Source of the DNA: Pelobacter sp. UBA5610
GTDB taxonomy: Bacteria > Desulfobacterota > Desulfuromonadia > Desulfuromonadales > Syntrophotaleaceae
DNA: 16,551 bases
Reading direction: 5' to 3'
Assembly: GCA_002424645.1 (NCBI GenBank)
Contig: DIKU01000089.1
Location: 13,086 to 29,636 of the forward strand
Shown: piece by piece, positions 6,825 through 14,849 of the stretch
Layout of the letters: every line of letters starts with the position of its first letter
How positions within the stretch are numbered: the stretch's first letter is position 1
Translations under genes and position numbers: made by a program
Notes under the pieces: model-generated
Databases searched by the model: none
Told to the model about the DNA's origin: nothing
What the model saw: the letters and a program-made list of their open reading frames with translations, nothing else

Positions 6825-7625
6825 CTATTTCTCTACCCGGGTTTCCAGAGGAACTCCGGGGGCGAATCCAGCTACATCTGGAATGAAAGCTTCGAGCTGT
6901 TCCTGAACCTCGGTCAGATTTTCCTGACGGACTTCGCTCAGGCCGATCTTGCTGTATTCGCCGAGGCCGGTGATCAATTCCATGTTCCAGCGCGGGAGGG
7001 CCCGTTCCAGAGAGGAACTGCAGGTCGCATCCACGAGATCGATGGCGGTCTTATAATCATCTACGGCATCCGAAAGGAACTTTGCACCTTTGCGCCCATC
7101 CTGTTCAAAATTCAGCACACTGTAGGCGAGCATGACAGATACGTTGCCTTTGAGGGTGTGCAGTTTCCAGTCCAACGATACAGGCCGTTTTTCCCTTCTT
7201 TCCAAAGCCGCAGCGCACTGATCCCGCAGGGCGAGCAATTGCTGGTGGAAGGTTTGTAGTTGGCGACCTTGCTCGGCGGCCAGAAAGCGGTTATTCAGGG
7301 CCGATGCGATATGCTTGAAATTTTTGACAGCATCTTGCCACTGGTGCCAAAGCCGTGCGTAGTCGATCTCGGGTAAAGGATGTCCAAGGGTTTTAGCCTC
7401 GGCGCTGATTTGCTCCAGTTCGGAAATGACGGCGTGACGGTCGCCTGCTGGGGGCAGGTTTGCCATCCGCGCATTGAGCTTATGCAGGTCGGCCGATTGT
7501 TGTGAACTGTGCCAGTAGCCGATGATGCCGGCGATCAGCAGCACGATGCCTGCCAATCCCACAGAGCTCAGAACGATAACCGTGACGCGTTTGTTTCGCA
7601 GAAGAATGTCTGAGAAGGTAAGCAT
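6825..7625 (-). CDS. Single-pass membrane protein in the BatC position, possible degenerate TPR
   Basis: I do not recognise this 266-aa protein with certainty. The ATG at 7625 is preferred because GAGG lies 8 nt upstream; an in-frame start ten codons earlier has no such signal. One membrane helix (about 13-41) is followed by a soluble, mostly helical domain. The stretch NVSVMLAYSVLNFEQDGRKG, then AVDDYKTAIDLVD and RALPRWNMEL (about 160-220), resembles one TPR unit of BatC proteins, where a helix pair, YKxAL and an ARYNLEL-like end are usual. The N-terminal anchor and the gene order (batA, this gene, batB) support a BatC-like adaptor. The first half (30-150) looks like amphipathic helices without a recognisable motif. 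The identity is inference; the coding status is well supported by operon position. Confidence 0.75.
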   Translation of the reverse strand: MLTFSDILLRNKRVTVIVLSSVGLAGIVLLIAGIIGYWHSSQQSADLHKLNARMANLPPAGDRHAVISELEQISAEAKTLGHPLPEIDYARLWHQWQDAVKNFKHIASALNNRFLAAEQGRQLQTFHQQLLALRDQCAAALERREKRPVSLDWKLHTLKGNVSVMLAYSVLNFEQDGRKGAKFLSDAVDDYKTAIDLVDATCSSSLERALPRWNMELITGLGEYSKIGLSEVRQENLTEVQEQLEAFIPDVAGFAPGVPLETRVEK

Positions 7626-7719
7626 GTTTCTGTCCTCAAAGTTGTTGCAAGGCAATTTGTTCTACCTTGACCGATAATTGCCGTGACTTTCGGTTCATAA
7701 CCGAAGCCCGGTGGCCATT

Positions 7720-8832
7720 TTAAAGTTTTCGCAGTTGCGGCAGGCTGCGCAGCAACAGGTGCAGCGCCATGAAACCAAAGCCCAAAAACGCCAGAATGTG
7801 ACGGGTCCAACGTGGCTGAAGGGTAATGCGGGTCAGATTTCGATTGGTTTCCAGGATATCTATTTCCCGGTATACCTCTTCGATCTGTTCCCGATCCAGT
7901 CCACGCGAGGTTACGAAGATCCGGCCGACTGCAGGTTCGCCGGTTACGGGCTGCATGGCTCTTTCCACCGCTTCGTCGACCTCGCCTCCGACGGAAATAA
8001 TATAAAAGCGCACTCCGACCGCTTTCATCAGGGTGATGATGTTGACCAGATTCGGCAGGGCGCCGCTATGCACGTGGGCGCGTTGGGTCGGTTCGATGCG
8101 GCCGTCTGTAAAAAGGATAACAGCCATGCCGGTGCCCAGGGCGGCGTTACGGATCTTTTGGGGGATATCCAGCAGTGCGCCCGGTTCGCCGAGTAGAAAC
8201 TCGCGCATGCCGGCTATCTGCTCCACGCTCAGACGGTTTTCCTCTGGCAGCATGGAGAAAAAAGCAGAAAGGGACAACCATACCGCTTCCGAGGCGTTGG
8301 TGCCGCCACCGGCGCCTAGCTCCCTGTAAATGCGCGAGTGGTTTTTGCTGCGCACCAGGTCGAGTTTGGCCTTGAGCAGATCTTTGTCAAAGGTCAGGGG
8401 AGCCAGCAGCTTGGCATAGCTGGAAAATGCTACCAGGCCGATGTAATCGTCGCTGCGGCGCATATCGATAAAAGAACTGATCCCATCCAGAGCAAGGTCG
8501 CCCAGAGTCTGATCCGAGAACATGCTGACCGGGCGTTTCATGGATCCGGAGAGGTCAAGAGCCAGAAACAGCCATTTCGATTCGATGAATTCTTCTACTG
8601 TTTCTTTTGAATACCCCGGGTTGACCAGACTCAGGACCAGACAGGTGTATACCAGGCTGAAAAAGATGCCATTGTAATTACGTTTCCAGAATCCCGGTCG
8701 CAGGTTGGCCATCTCCGGTATGATCGACGGAAAAGGCAGCTTGCGCCGTGTGCGCCGCCGAAGCATCAGGAAGAGCGGTGCGAGCAGCAGCAGCAACAGG
8801 GCCAGCGGGTATTGCAGTTCAAAACCAGGCAT
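7720..8832 (-). CDS. batA: BatA-like membrane-anchored von Willebrand A protein
   Basis: This is the second vWA protein of the MoxR-Bat system. The start is placed at ATG 8832 (370 aa), where MPGFELQYPLALLLLLLAP opens directly into a membrane helix. The frame runs 81 codons further upstream, but only through the end of the BatD-like gene in another frame. Membrane segments are at about 7-25, 54-73 and 345-364. The vWA domain lies between the last two. Metal-site residues are DLSGS (93-97), Thr178 in GGGTNASEA and Asp243 in FTDGR. An insertion of about 40 residues separates the Thr and Asp motifs and includes a Leu-rich, acidic stretch. The ribosome site is weak, and 25 nt separate the gene from the upstream stop, suggesting coupling. 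The family call is firm; BatA versus BatB is by order. Confidence 0.9.
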   Translation of the reverse strand: MPGFELQYPLALLLLLLAPLFLMLRRRTRRKLPFPSIIPEMANLRPGFWKRNYNGIFFSLVYTCLVLSLVNPGYSKETVEEFIESKWLFLALDLSGSMKRPVSMFSDQTLGDLALDGISSFIDMRRSDDYIGLVAFSSYAKLLAPLTFDKDLLKAKLDLVRSKNHSRIYRELGAGGGTNASEAVWLSLSAFFSMLPEENRLSVEQIAGMREFLLGEPGALLDIPQKIRNAALGTGMAVILFTDGRIEPTQRAHVHSGALPNLVNIITLMKAVGVRFYIISVGGEVDEAVERAMQPVTGEPAVGRIFVTSRGLDREQIEEVYREIDILETNRNLTRITLQPRWTRHILAFLGFGFMALHLLLRSLPQLRKL

Positions 8833-8857
8833 GGGCAAAATCCGGCAGCAGAGGGAG

Positions 8858-10708
8858 TCAGTGGTTTTCGGAAACGCCCTGTGGCGTTTCTGAACATGCC
8901 CGCAATTGGTCCATAAGCCGTTTAGTCTTTTCGGGCAAATCCGTCGCGATAGCTGCCTGGTCGCCTCGGGCCAGGGCATGATCGATAACGGAAAGCACTT
9001 CGGCAGTTGATGTGCGGCTCGCGGTTGGCAGAGCAGCTTCGATGCGTTGGAAGAAGGCCGTGTGACTGCCGCCACGGTTATCTGCGTCCAGTCCGGCGAA
9101 TTCGGCCAGGTAGTTTTTAAGAGCTACGCCTAAAGCGGCAAGTTCAGATAATCCCGGATGCTCCTCTGCGGCCAGGACCGCGGTGTTGACTAGCGCGTAT
9201 AGGCGGTTGAGAACATGATTTTCCGGCTGTACGGCGATTTCCTGGCGGTTGCGCCGAAGGATGATCAGCGTAGCGCCGGCCAGACCGCAGAAAAGCAAGC
9301 CCGTCAGCATCAGTATGGCATAGCGGACTTTGGCCCCTGTCGCAGCAGCGACATCCATAACCGGAAGGGGTAGGGTTTCCCCTACCTGCAAGTCAAATCC
9401 CTGCTGGGTGTCGGGGATCATCGCGGCAATGCGTACAGGGACTTCATCGGTCTTGATCAGTTGAATCTTGGTCTTGGCTGTGCGGCTGTCGGTGTAATAA
9501 ACCGGAATGCCGGGGAGATTGTATTCACCGGTGGCATAGATTTTCATCTGTCCTGTGATGCGGATGGGGCTGCGGCTCAGGTCGACGGAGCTTAACGGGA
9601 CGTCATAATGGATGTCGTACAAGTTGTGGAAAATGCCGCCCGGTTTGAGATTCAGGTTGGCAATGGTGCTCGATTCAATTTTTACCTTGTCGGTAAAACG
9701 GATTTCAAAGGTAAAGGGGATAGGGGTGCCGGGGGTCGCCCCGTTCATCGCAAGAGAAAACCTCACCCCGACAGGCTGGATCAGAGGCATCAATACCGGC
9801 CAGGCGTGCGCCACGCGGATGTCCTCGGCCAGCAGATTGGCCGTCTGCCAGACACTTTGCTGGCAGGGATCGATGGTGATCTTTTGCCGGTTGGAAGGCG
9901 TTAGGTCGTCGGTTTCCAGGGCCGCGGCGCCTTGCAGTAGAGCTTGCCGTTGCGCAGGGGTGGCGGCGGTCTTCCAAATAATCTCGACGCGTTCCAGGGG
10001 GGCATACAGCTTATCGGCGATTTTCCATGCCGGGTGTGCGTATTTAACCTGCGGATCCTGCTGCAGACGGGTCATCAGGGCCCGGAAAGCCTCCTGCGGC
10101 ATATCCCTGCGCAGCCGGTAGGCCGCCATGGCGGGACCCCGCTCCGGATCGTGAAGGTAGTGACTGAAGTACTCGCCGTATTGTTGGTTGAACGCCTCGA
10201 AGGATGGCGGTTGGATATCGCTATCTTCCATCCCAAGGTTGTCGGAAGTGTCCGGAGAGAAACTATCGGTCGAGGTCGTTGGAAAGCCGTCGGTTGCATC
10301 CGGCGAAGGGCTATCGGTAGCTTCTTCCAATGGAGTGTCGATATGTATGGGCGTGTCCATCAATCGAACAACCAGCCAATCCATAGACGGTTTGGGGACG
10401 ACCCGCTGCCCGTTGTTATTGTAGAACCACACATCCTCCTGGTAGCTGGACCACAGGCGGTCAAAGCAGGCGATACGCTCCGCTTCGTGGGGCTCCAGGG
10501 TGGTTTCCAACGTAGCCTCGGAGACCGGGACCTGATCGGCGGATGCTTCCGCAGGCATCGCGACCTGATCGGGCACGCCATCAGCTGCCAGGGTCGGGAC
10601 GGCAAACATCAGGAAATAAACCAGGAACCGGGCCAGCAGGTTTATCTGCGCACGGCAGACAGGGTGTTTTATCAATGGATTGGGGGCAGAGCGAGGATGT
10701 TGTTTCAT
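8858..10708 (-). CDS. batD: BatD-like protein with tandem subtilisin-prodomain-like modules
   Basis: BatD proteins are envelope partners of BatA and BatB with beta-sandwich domains and a membrane helix. This one is 616 aa. It has a signal peptide or anchor (about 21-42). Residues 92-235 look like a peptidase S8 prodomain: VWFYNNNGQRVVP, strand WLVVRL, helix from FEAFNQQYG, then ALMTRLQQDPQVKYAHPAW. A 50-residue Asp/Ser/Thr/Pro-rich linker (118-168) interrupts it. A second copy (237-312) runs from VEIIWK and AQRQALL to ANLLAEDIRVAHAWP. No protease domain follows. Residues 313-445 form a probable beta-sandwich, then comes a membrane helix (462-485) and a helical cytoplasmic tail. The start has AAGGA 8 nt upstream. 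BatD identity rests mainly on context, size and topology; the prodomain resemblance was seen by eye. Confidence 0.75.
   Translation of the reverse strand: MKQHPRSAPNPLIKHPVCRAQINLLARFLVYFLMFAVPTLAADGVPDQVAMPAEASADQVPVSEATLETTLEPHEAERIACFDRLWSSYQEDVWFYNNNGQRVVPKPSMDWLVVRLMDTPIHIDTPLEEATDSPSPDATDGFPTTSTDSFSPDTSDNLGMEDSDIQPPSFEAFNQQYGEYFSHYLHDPERGPAMAAYRLRRDMPQEAFRALMTRLQQDPQVKYAHPAWKIADKLYAPLERVEIIWKTAATPAQRQALLQGAAALETDDLTPSNRQKITIDPCQQSVWQTANLLAEDIRVAHAWPVLMPLIQPVGVRFSLAMNGATPGTPIPFTFEIRFTDKVKIESSTIANLNLKPGGIFHNLYDIHYDVPLSSVDLSRSPIRITGQMKIYATGEYNLPGIPVYYTDSRTAKTKIQLIKTDEVPVRIAAMIPDTQQGFDLQVGETLPLPVMDVAAATGAKVRYAILMLTGLLFCGLAGATLIILRRNRQEIAVQPENHVLNRLYALVNTAVLAAEEHPGLSELAALGVALKNYLAEFAGLDADNRGGSHTAFFQRIEAALPTASRTSTAEVLSVIDHALARGDQAAIATDLPEKTKRLMDQLRACSETPQGVSENH
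10205..10357 (-). repeat. Low-complexity Asp/Ser/Thr/Pro linker inside the BatD-like gene
   Basis: These codons specify about 50 residues with an imperfect TDSxSPDxTD repeat (TDSPSPDATD, then TDSFSPDTSD) and almost no hydrophobic residues. It sits between the predicted first strand and first helix of prodomain-like module 1, so it is probably a flexible surface insertion. Repeated ATCGGT/AACTATCGG-type DNA words accompany the protein repeat. Confidence 0.55.
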
Positions 10709-10738
10709 CGTTTTTTCCTTGGTGTGAACAGTGTCAAA

Positions 10739-11602
10739 TCAGACTCTGGCTGCCAGCCGCCGTGAGAACAAGGTGTTGACGCGAGCCTGGATATCCGTAG
10801 CACCGACCGGCAGTACCGCCGAATCGATGCCGACTGCGGCCAGAGTCCGTACGGTGCGTTCCCGCTCCCGACGCAGCAGGGCGTTGAATTCGTCAAGGCG
10901 GGAAAGATCCAGGGCCGTCTGTTGGCCCGATTCCATATCCTGAAGCGTCAGCAGGCCGCTGTCGATACCGGTCAACTGGTATTCCGCGTCTTCCAGAACA
11001 TGCAGAGCCACCATTTCATGGGCGGGAAAACGGCTGTCCGCCGCATCCATCAGACTTTTGAGCTTGCCGAGGTCCGTGTGAAAATCGGAAATAATAACAC
11101 CGAAGCATGAGGCCAGTCGTTTCATGACGAATTCCAGTGTCGGCGCCAGGCAGGTCTGCCGGTTTTTGGCGGCCGGCGCCTGCTGCAAGGCGTTGACGAT
11201 ACGGTGAAACTGGCGGGGTGCGGCGCTCGGGGGGATCCAGGTTAGAACCTTGTCGGCAAACAACAGCAATCCGCAGGGATTATTAGAGCGCAGCGCGGCG
11301 TGGGCCAGGGAGACGGTGAGGTCCTTGGCCAGGCCGAATTTATTGCCGAAGTGCATGGATCGGCTCACATCGCATATCAGCAGCAGATTGTACGCGCTGT
11401 CTCTGAGAAACTCCCGCACGTGCAGTTCACCGCTGCGCGCACAGGCCTTCCAGTCGATACGGCTCCAGCTGTCGCCCGGCAGGTATTTACGCAGTCCCCA
11501 GAATTCGTACCCGGTGCCCCGGTCGAGCCCGGCCCAGTCGCCCGCCATGTCGTTGCGAGGCGGGTGTTTGAGCAGAATATCGAAGCGATATCGTGGTTTC
11601 AT
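10739..11602 (-). CDS. DUF58 family protein of the MoxR-Bat system
   Basis: DUF58 proteins are the usual vWA-like partners encoded next to MoxR. The 287-aa sequence has the diagnostic N-terminal block: RGTGYEFWGLRKY, LPGD, then SRIDWKACARSGELHVREF (28-65). A metal-site-like DVSRSM follows at 78-83, and a later ISDFHTDL (about 170) takes the place of a vWA Asp motif. There is no signal peptide or membrane helix, so it is probably cytoplasmic, which fits the short single-domain form. It lies 27 nt after moxR and 30 nt before the BatD-like gene, all one transcript. A possible SD (CGGAG) is 12 nt upstream. The family call is certain. The molecular role, probably presenting targets to MoxR, is known only in outline for the family. 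Confidence 0.92.
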   Translation of the reverse strand: MKPRYRFDILLKHPPRNDMAGDWAGLDRGTGYEFWGLRKYLPGDSWSRIDWKACARSGELHVREFLRDSAYNLLLICDVSRSMHFGNKFGLAKDLTVSLAHAALRSNNPCGLLLFADKVLTWIPPSAAPRQFHRIVNALQQAPAAKNRQTCLAPTLEFVMKRLASCFGVIISDFHTDLGKLKSLMDAADSRFPAHEMVALHVLEDAEYQLTGIDSGLLTLQDMESGQQTALDLSRLDEFNALLRRERERTVRTLAAVGIDSAVLPVGATDIQARVNTLFSRRLAARV

Positions 11603-11629
11603 AATTTCGCAGCGCTCCGTAGAACTGTC

Positions 11630-12649
11630 TCAGGCATAGGGGGCTACCGAACGCACGATATCCTTGAGCAGCTCGCTGGCATGGATGCCTTCAAGAATGG
11701 CTGCGTCGCTGAGGATCAACCGATGTCCGAGGACCTGGGCGGCACAGGCGTCGACGTCCTCAAAGGAAACGTAGTCGCGGCCGCGTAAAAAGGCAAATCC
11801 CTTGCAATAAGCGATGAGGTGCTCGCCGGCGCGGGGGGATACTCCCACAGAGACATAGTCGCGAATGGCCGCTGGGGATTCTTTTGCCTGGGGGCGGGTG
11901 CGCAGGCAGATTTCAAGAATATAAGCGACCACGGCTGGAGAGACGGAGATGTTGTGCGCCACATGCTGCTGCATGGCGACCACTTCGTCCGGTTGCAGCA
12001 GGCATGGCACCGCTTTTTGCATCTCTTCGAAGTTGGTGCTTTTTTTCCGGAGCAATTGTTCTTCGAAATCCCTGGGAGGATAGGTCAGGGTGACCTTGGC
12101 GATAAAACGGTCGAGTTGCGCTTCCGACAGGGGGTAGGTGCCGAGTTGCTCCACGGGGTTCATGGTGGCCAGCACCATGAACAGCTCCGGCAGCTGGTAC
12201 TGGTCGCGGTCGATGCTCACCCGTTTTTCCTGCATTGCCTCAAGCAGCGCCGACTGGACCTTGGGTGCCGCGCGATTGATTTCGTCGGCAAGCAGGATGT
12301 TGCAGAATACCGGTCCCTGGTGAAAGGTAAAGTTGCCGGTAGCCTGATTGAAAACGGTGGTGCCGGTGATGTCGCTGGGCAGCTTGTCCGGTGTGAACTG
12401 AATGCGTTTGAACTCCCCGCCGATGGTACGGGCAAAAGTCCCGACGGTGAGGCTTTTCGCCAGCCCCGGAACCCCTTCCAGTAAAATATGGCCGCGGGAC
12501 AGAAGGGTGCAGATAATGGCTTCGATCATCCCCTCCTGACCTATGATGATTTTGCCGATTTCCTCCTCGACTTGCTGAATCTTGGAACGGAACGTCTCCG
12601 CAGAAGACGTTCCTGCATTCAGGGAGGGGTCGTTGGCGGTAGGATTCAT
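11630..12649 (-). CDS. moxR: MoxR-type AAA+ ATPase
   Basis: MoxR ATPases act as chaperones that remodel or metallate client complexes together with vWA proteins. The 339-aa length is standard. Walker A is GVPGLAKS (59-66), Walker B is NILLADEINRA (117-127, catalytic Glu123), and sensor 1 is ATMNP with Asn164. LSEAQLDRFIAKV follows (about 174-186). The C-terminal lid has the VSVGVSPRAGEHL-type segment. Only the QVEEEIGKIIIGQEGMIEAI element comes before Walker A, as in other MoxR proteins. GGAGG is 10 nt before the ATG. It opens the Bat run and starts 57 nt after the ABC permease stop, with no terminator visible between them. The two operons may therefore be read together, or a promoter may lie within the permease gene. 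Confidence 0.95.
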   Translation of the reverse strand: MNPTANDPSLNAGTSSAETFRSKIQQVEEEIGKIIIGQEGMIEAIICTLLSRGHILLEGVPGLAKSLTVGTFARTIGGEFKRIQFTPDKLPSDITGTTVFNQATGNFTFHQGPVFCNILLADEINRAAPKVQSALLEAMQEKRVSIDRDQYQLPELFMVLATMNPVEQLGTYPLSEAQLDRFIAKVTLTYPPRDFEEQLLRKKSTNFEEMQKAVPCLLQPDEVVAMQQHVAHNISVSPAVVAYILEICLRTRPQAKESPAAIRDYVSVGVSPRAGEHLIAYCKGFAFLRGRDYVSFEDVDACAAQVLGHRLILSDAAILEGIHASELLKDIVRSVAPYA

Positions 12650-12706
12650 GACAGTGCTGCCTCCGGCAATTGAGAGCGTCGGCCGGTTATGGCCGGGTAA
12701 AGGGTT

Positions 12707-13762
12707 TTAAAAAAACACAAACTTGCGGCGATCTCGGATGATCAGGTAGAGAAAAAACGGGCCACCGAGCAGTGCGGTCAATACCCCGATACGCAGCCCG
12801 CCGTTGCCCCAGACGCGTACCACGCAGTCCGAATAGACAACCAGCGCTGCGCCCAGTACACCGGCGGCGGGGATCAATATCCGGTTGTCCGAGCCGACAA
12901 AGCTGCGCATGATGTGTGGCGCCACCAGCCCCACGAAACCTATGGCGCCGGAGACGGCGATGGCGCCGCCGGTCAGCAATGCTGAGAAAAACAGCAACAT
13001 GTTGCGGGACCAGGTTACATTGACACCGAGGTTGGCGGCGATTTCCTCGCTGAGCATGATGATGTTGAGATCGCGGGCGTACAGCATCGACCACAAGGTT
13101 CCGATCAGAGTAATGAGCAGTACGATATGCACATGCTGCCAGCTGCGGTTGGTCAGGTCCCCCATCAGCCAGCCGACGATCTGGCGGGCCATCTCGAACT
13201 GGTCGGTCGATAGTACAATCACCAGCGAGGTCAGGGCGCCGAAAATGGCATTGAAGGCGATGCCGGCCAGCAGCAATGTATACCGCGAGGTAAGTCCGCC
13301 GCTGGTTGCAATACCCAGAACGATCAACATCGACAGAAAGGCGAACAGAATTGCAAACGACGGCACTGCGTAGATGCTGGTGGTCGACAGTCCGGCATAG
13401 ATGGCGGTCACCGCACCCAGCGCCGCACCCGAACTGGTGCCGATGACTCCCGGACTGGCCATGGGGTTTTTGAAGATTCCCTGCATGATGGTGCCCGCGG
13501 CGCCCAGCGCGAATCCGACCAGCGCTCCGGTCAGGGTGCGGGGAACCCGCCCCAGCCAGACGATGGCTTCCAGGGCCGGGTCCGTAGCCATGTCCATGCG
13601 CAGGATTTTTGCCGCCAGAATGTGGCCGATATCCTGCAAACTGACCGCCCAGGGGCCGATGCGCACCGACAAAAACATGCCGACCAGCAGAAGCGTCAGG
13701 GCGATGGAGCAAGCCACGACGCTGGCGATAAAAAAATGGCGGCGATCAGAACGACGATTCAT
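12707..13762 (-). CDS. FecCD/BtuC-type ABC transporter permease
   Basis: This is an inner-membrane channel subunit that imports corrinoids, haem or iron chelates with a binding protein and ATPase. From the ATG at 13762 it is 351 aa, standard for BtuC/FecD. Family motifs are WLGRVPRTLTGALVGFALG, then QGIFKNPMASPGVIGTSSGA, then SGAIGFVGLVAPHIMR near the coupling helix, and LRIGVLTALLGGPFFLYL near the end. About ten hydrophobic segments are visible. A TTG-started extension (13795) overlaps the binding-protein gene further and looks unnecessary. The start lies inside the last codons of the binding-protein gene (17-nt overlap), so translation is probably coupled. A BtuC role fits the BtuB locus in the same window, but the substrate class cannot be proven from the permease. 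Confidence 0.93.
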   Translation of the reverse strand: MNRRSDRRHFFIASVVACSIALTLLLVGMFLSVRIGPWAVSLQDIGHILAAKILRMDMATDPALEAIVWLGRVPRTLTGALVGFALGAAGTIMQGIFKNPMASPGVIGTSSGAALGAVTAIYAGLSTTSIYAVPSFAILFAFLSMLIVLGIATSGGLTSRYTLLLAGIAFNAIFGALTSLVIVLSTDQFEMARQIVGWLMGDLTNRSWQHVHIVLLITLIGTLWSMLYARDLNIIMLSEEIAANLGVNVTWSRNMLLFFSALLTGGAIAVSGAIGFVGLVAPHIMRSFVGSDNRILIPAAGVLGAALVVYSDCVVRVWGNGGLRIGVLTALLGGPFFLYLIIRDRRKFVFF

Positions 13763-14849
13763 AGAGTAATCCCGCCAGGTAGTTGATGCTGGCAACCAGG
13801 TATTGCGAAGAACTCAGCAAGTAAACGGTGGGCATCTTGCGGATGTTCTTCTGTCGCACCGCGCGCGCCGTGGCCAGGATCCTCTGGCTGTAAAGTTGCC
13901 GGTCAAAATTGCTTTCCTCCGGCACGATAATCACATCGGGATTCCATTGCAGCAGCGTTTCGTAGTCCACCTGCTTGAAGTTGCGAATCCCCTTGGTTGC
14001 GGCGATGTTGGTCACGCCCAGCGCCTGGCACATGCTGTCAAAGGTCGTTCCCGATCCCGCCACGTAGGCCATGTTGTCGTAATACAGCACGGTTGGCGGT
14101 TTTTTCACGGTTCCACGCCGCTGGCGAACCGCCGTCTGGATATCGCGCAGCTTTTCGTTCATGACGGCAACCAGACGCTGCGCCGAGGCTTCCTCGCCGG
14201 TCAGGCGTCCGGCGAGGAGAATCTGATCCTTGATCGCATCGAGGTCGTCAAAAAAACCGAACTGCGCCATGGGCACATGGGCGGTTTGCAGCTGGTGAAG
14301 GAAATTTTCGTTGGAAAAATACGAGGCCAGAACCAGATCGGGCCGATGTCCGATGACAATTTCCGCATCGTCCGTACCGTAGGTAGGCAGACCGGTCGGC
14401 AACAGCGGGGCCAGAAACGAGAACTGACGGTCCTTGCAGCTTTTATGCACCGCAACCAGGCGCTCATGGGGCACGATGGCCCACAGGATTTCCGTCAGGC
14501 CCGTTGCATGGGGAATGATGCGCTTTGGCTTATGCGAAAGGGTGACAGACCGTCTTTCCTCATGTTTCTTGTCTGAAACGAAGTCGTAGCGCACAAAGCG
14601 ATAGGTTACGGTGCGGGGATAGCCCGATGCCGTAACGGGCGTCGGCTGCCGGGTATCGCTCAGTGCTCCCATCAACGCATCCATTTCCAAGGGAAACTTA
14701 CGGGCACCACGGGCGTTTTCCGCCGCTGCGGAAGTACTGCACAGCAACATCCCCAGCAGCACAACCCCCAAAGCCCCCGTGAGGGTACGTTTAACGGTAG
14801 AACAACAGCGAAACGCCATGTTCGCTTGCGATTTCCTCCACGCCGACAT
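13746..14849 (-). CDS. Periplasmic binding protein of a corrinoid/iron-chelate ABC importer (BtuF-like)
   Basis: This soluble receptor delivers ligand to the BtuC-type permease. I choose ATG 14849 (367 aa) because a perfect AAGGAGG sits 6 nt upstream; an internal ATG at 14819 is much farther from any ribosome site. The start lies 59 nt inside the ATPase gene. The signal peptide has a long basic n-region, then TLTGALGVVLLGMLLC and SAAA. The Cys lacks a good lipobox, so cleavage by signal peptidase I is likelier. The fold shows KRIIPHATGLTEILWAI, AEIVIGHRPDLVLAS, then a long helix, GSGTTFDSMCQALG and PDVIIVPEE. About 70 residues precede the usual first strand, more than in E. coli BtuF. Substrate is inferred. 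Confidence 0.9.
   Translation of the reverse strand: MSAWRKSQANMAFRCCSTVKRTLTGALGVVLLGMLLCSTSAAAENARGARKFPLEMDALMGALSDTRQPTPVTASGYPRTVTYRFVRYDFVSDKKHEERRSVTLSHKPKRIIPHATGLTEILWAIVPHERLVAVHKSCKDRQFSFLAPLLPTGLPTYGTDDAEIVIGHRPDLVLASYFSNENFLHQLQTAHVPMAQFGFFDDLDAIKDQILLAGRLTGEEASAQRLVAVMNEKLRDIQTAVRQRRGTVKKPPTVLYYDNMAYVAGSGTTFDSMCQALGVTNIAATKGIRNFKQVDYETLLQWNPDVIIVPEESNFDRQLYSQRILATARAVRQKNIRKMPTVYLLSSSQYLVASINYLAGLLYESSF

Noticed and set aside
8833..9075. N-terminal 81-codon extension of BatA
   Set aside because: It overlaps the BatD-like coding sequence in another frame and has no membrane or vWA pattern. The ATG at 8832 starts directly at the first BatA membrane helix.
11819..12484. A 221-codon plus-strand frame opposite moxR
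   Set aside because: No recognisable protein pattern; the minus strand carries intact Walker A, Walker B and sensor motifs.
12687..13712. A 341-codon minus-strand frame overlapping the permease gene
   Set aside because: Its translation is rich in His, Arg and Gly without membrane helices. The overlapping frame gives a textbook FecCD permease.
14791..14849. Binding protein considered as a lipoprotein because of the Cys in its hydrophobic signal segment
   Set aside because: The residues before Cys are Met-Leu-Leu, a poor lipobox, and a good signal peptidase I site (SAAA) follows.
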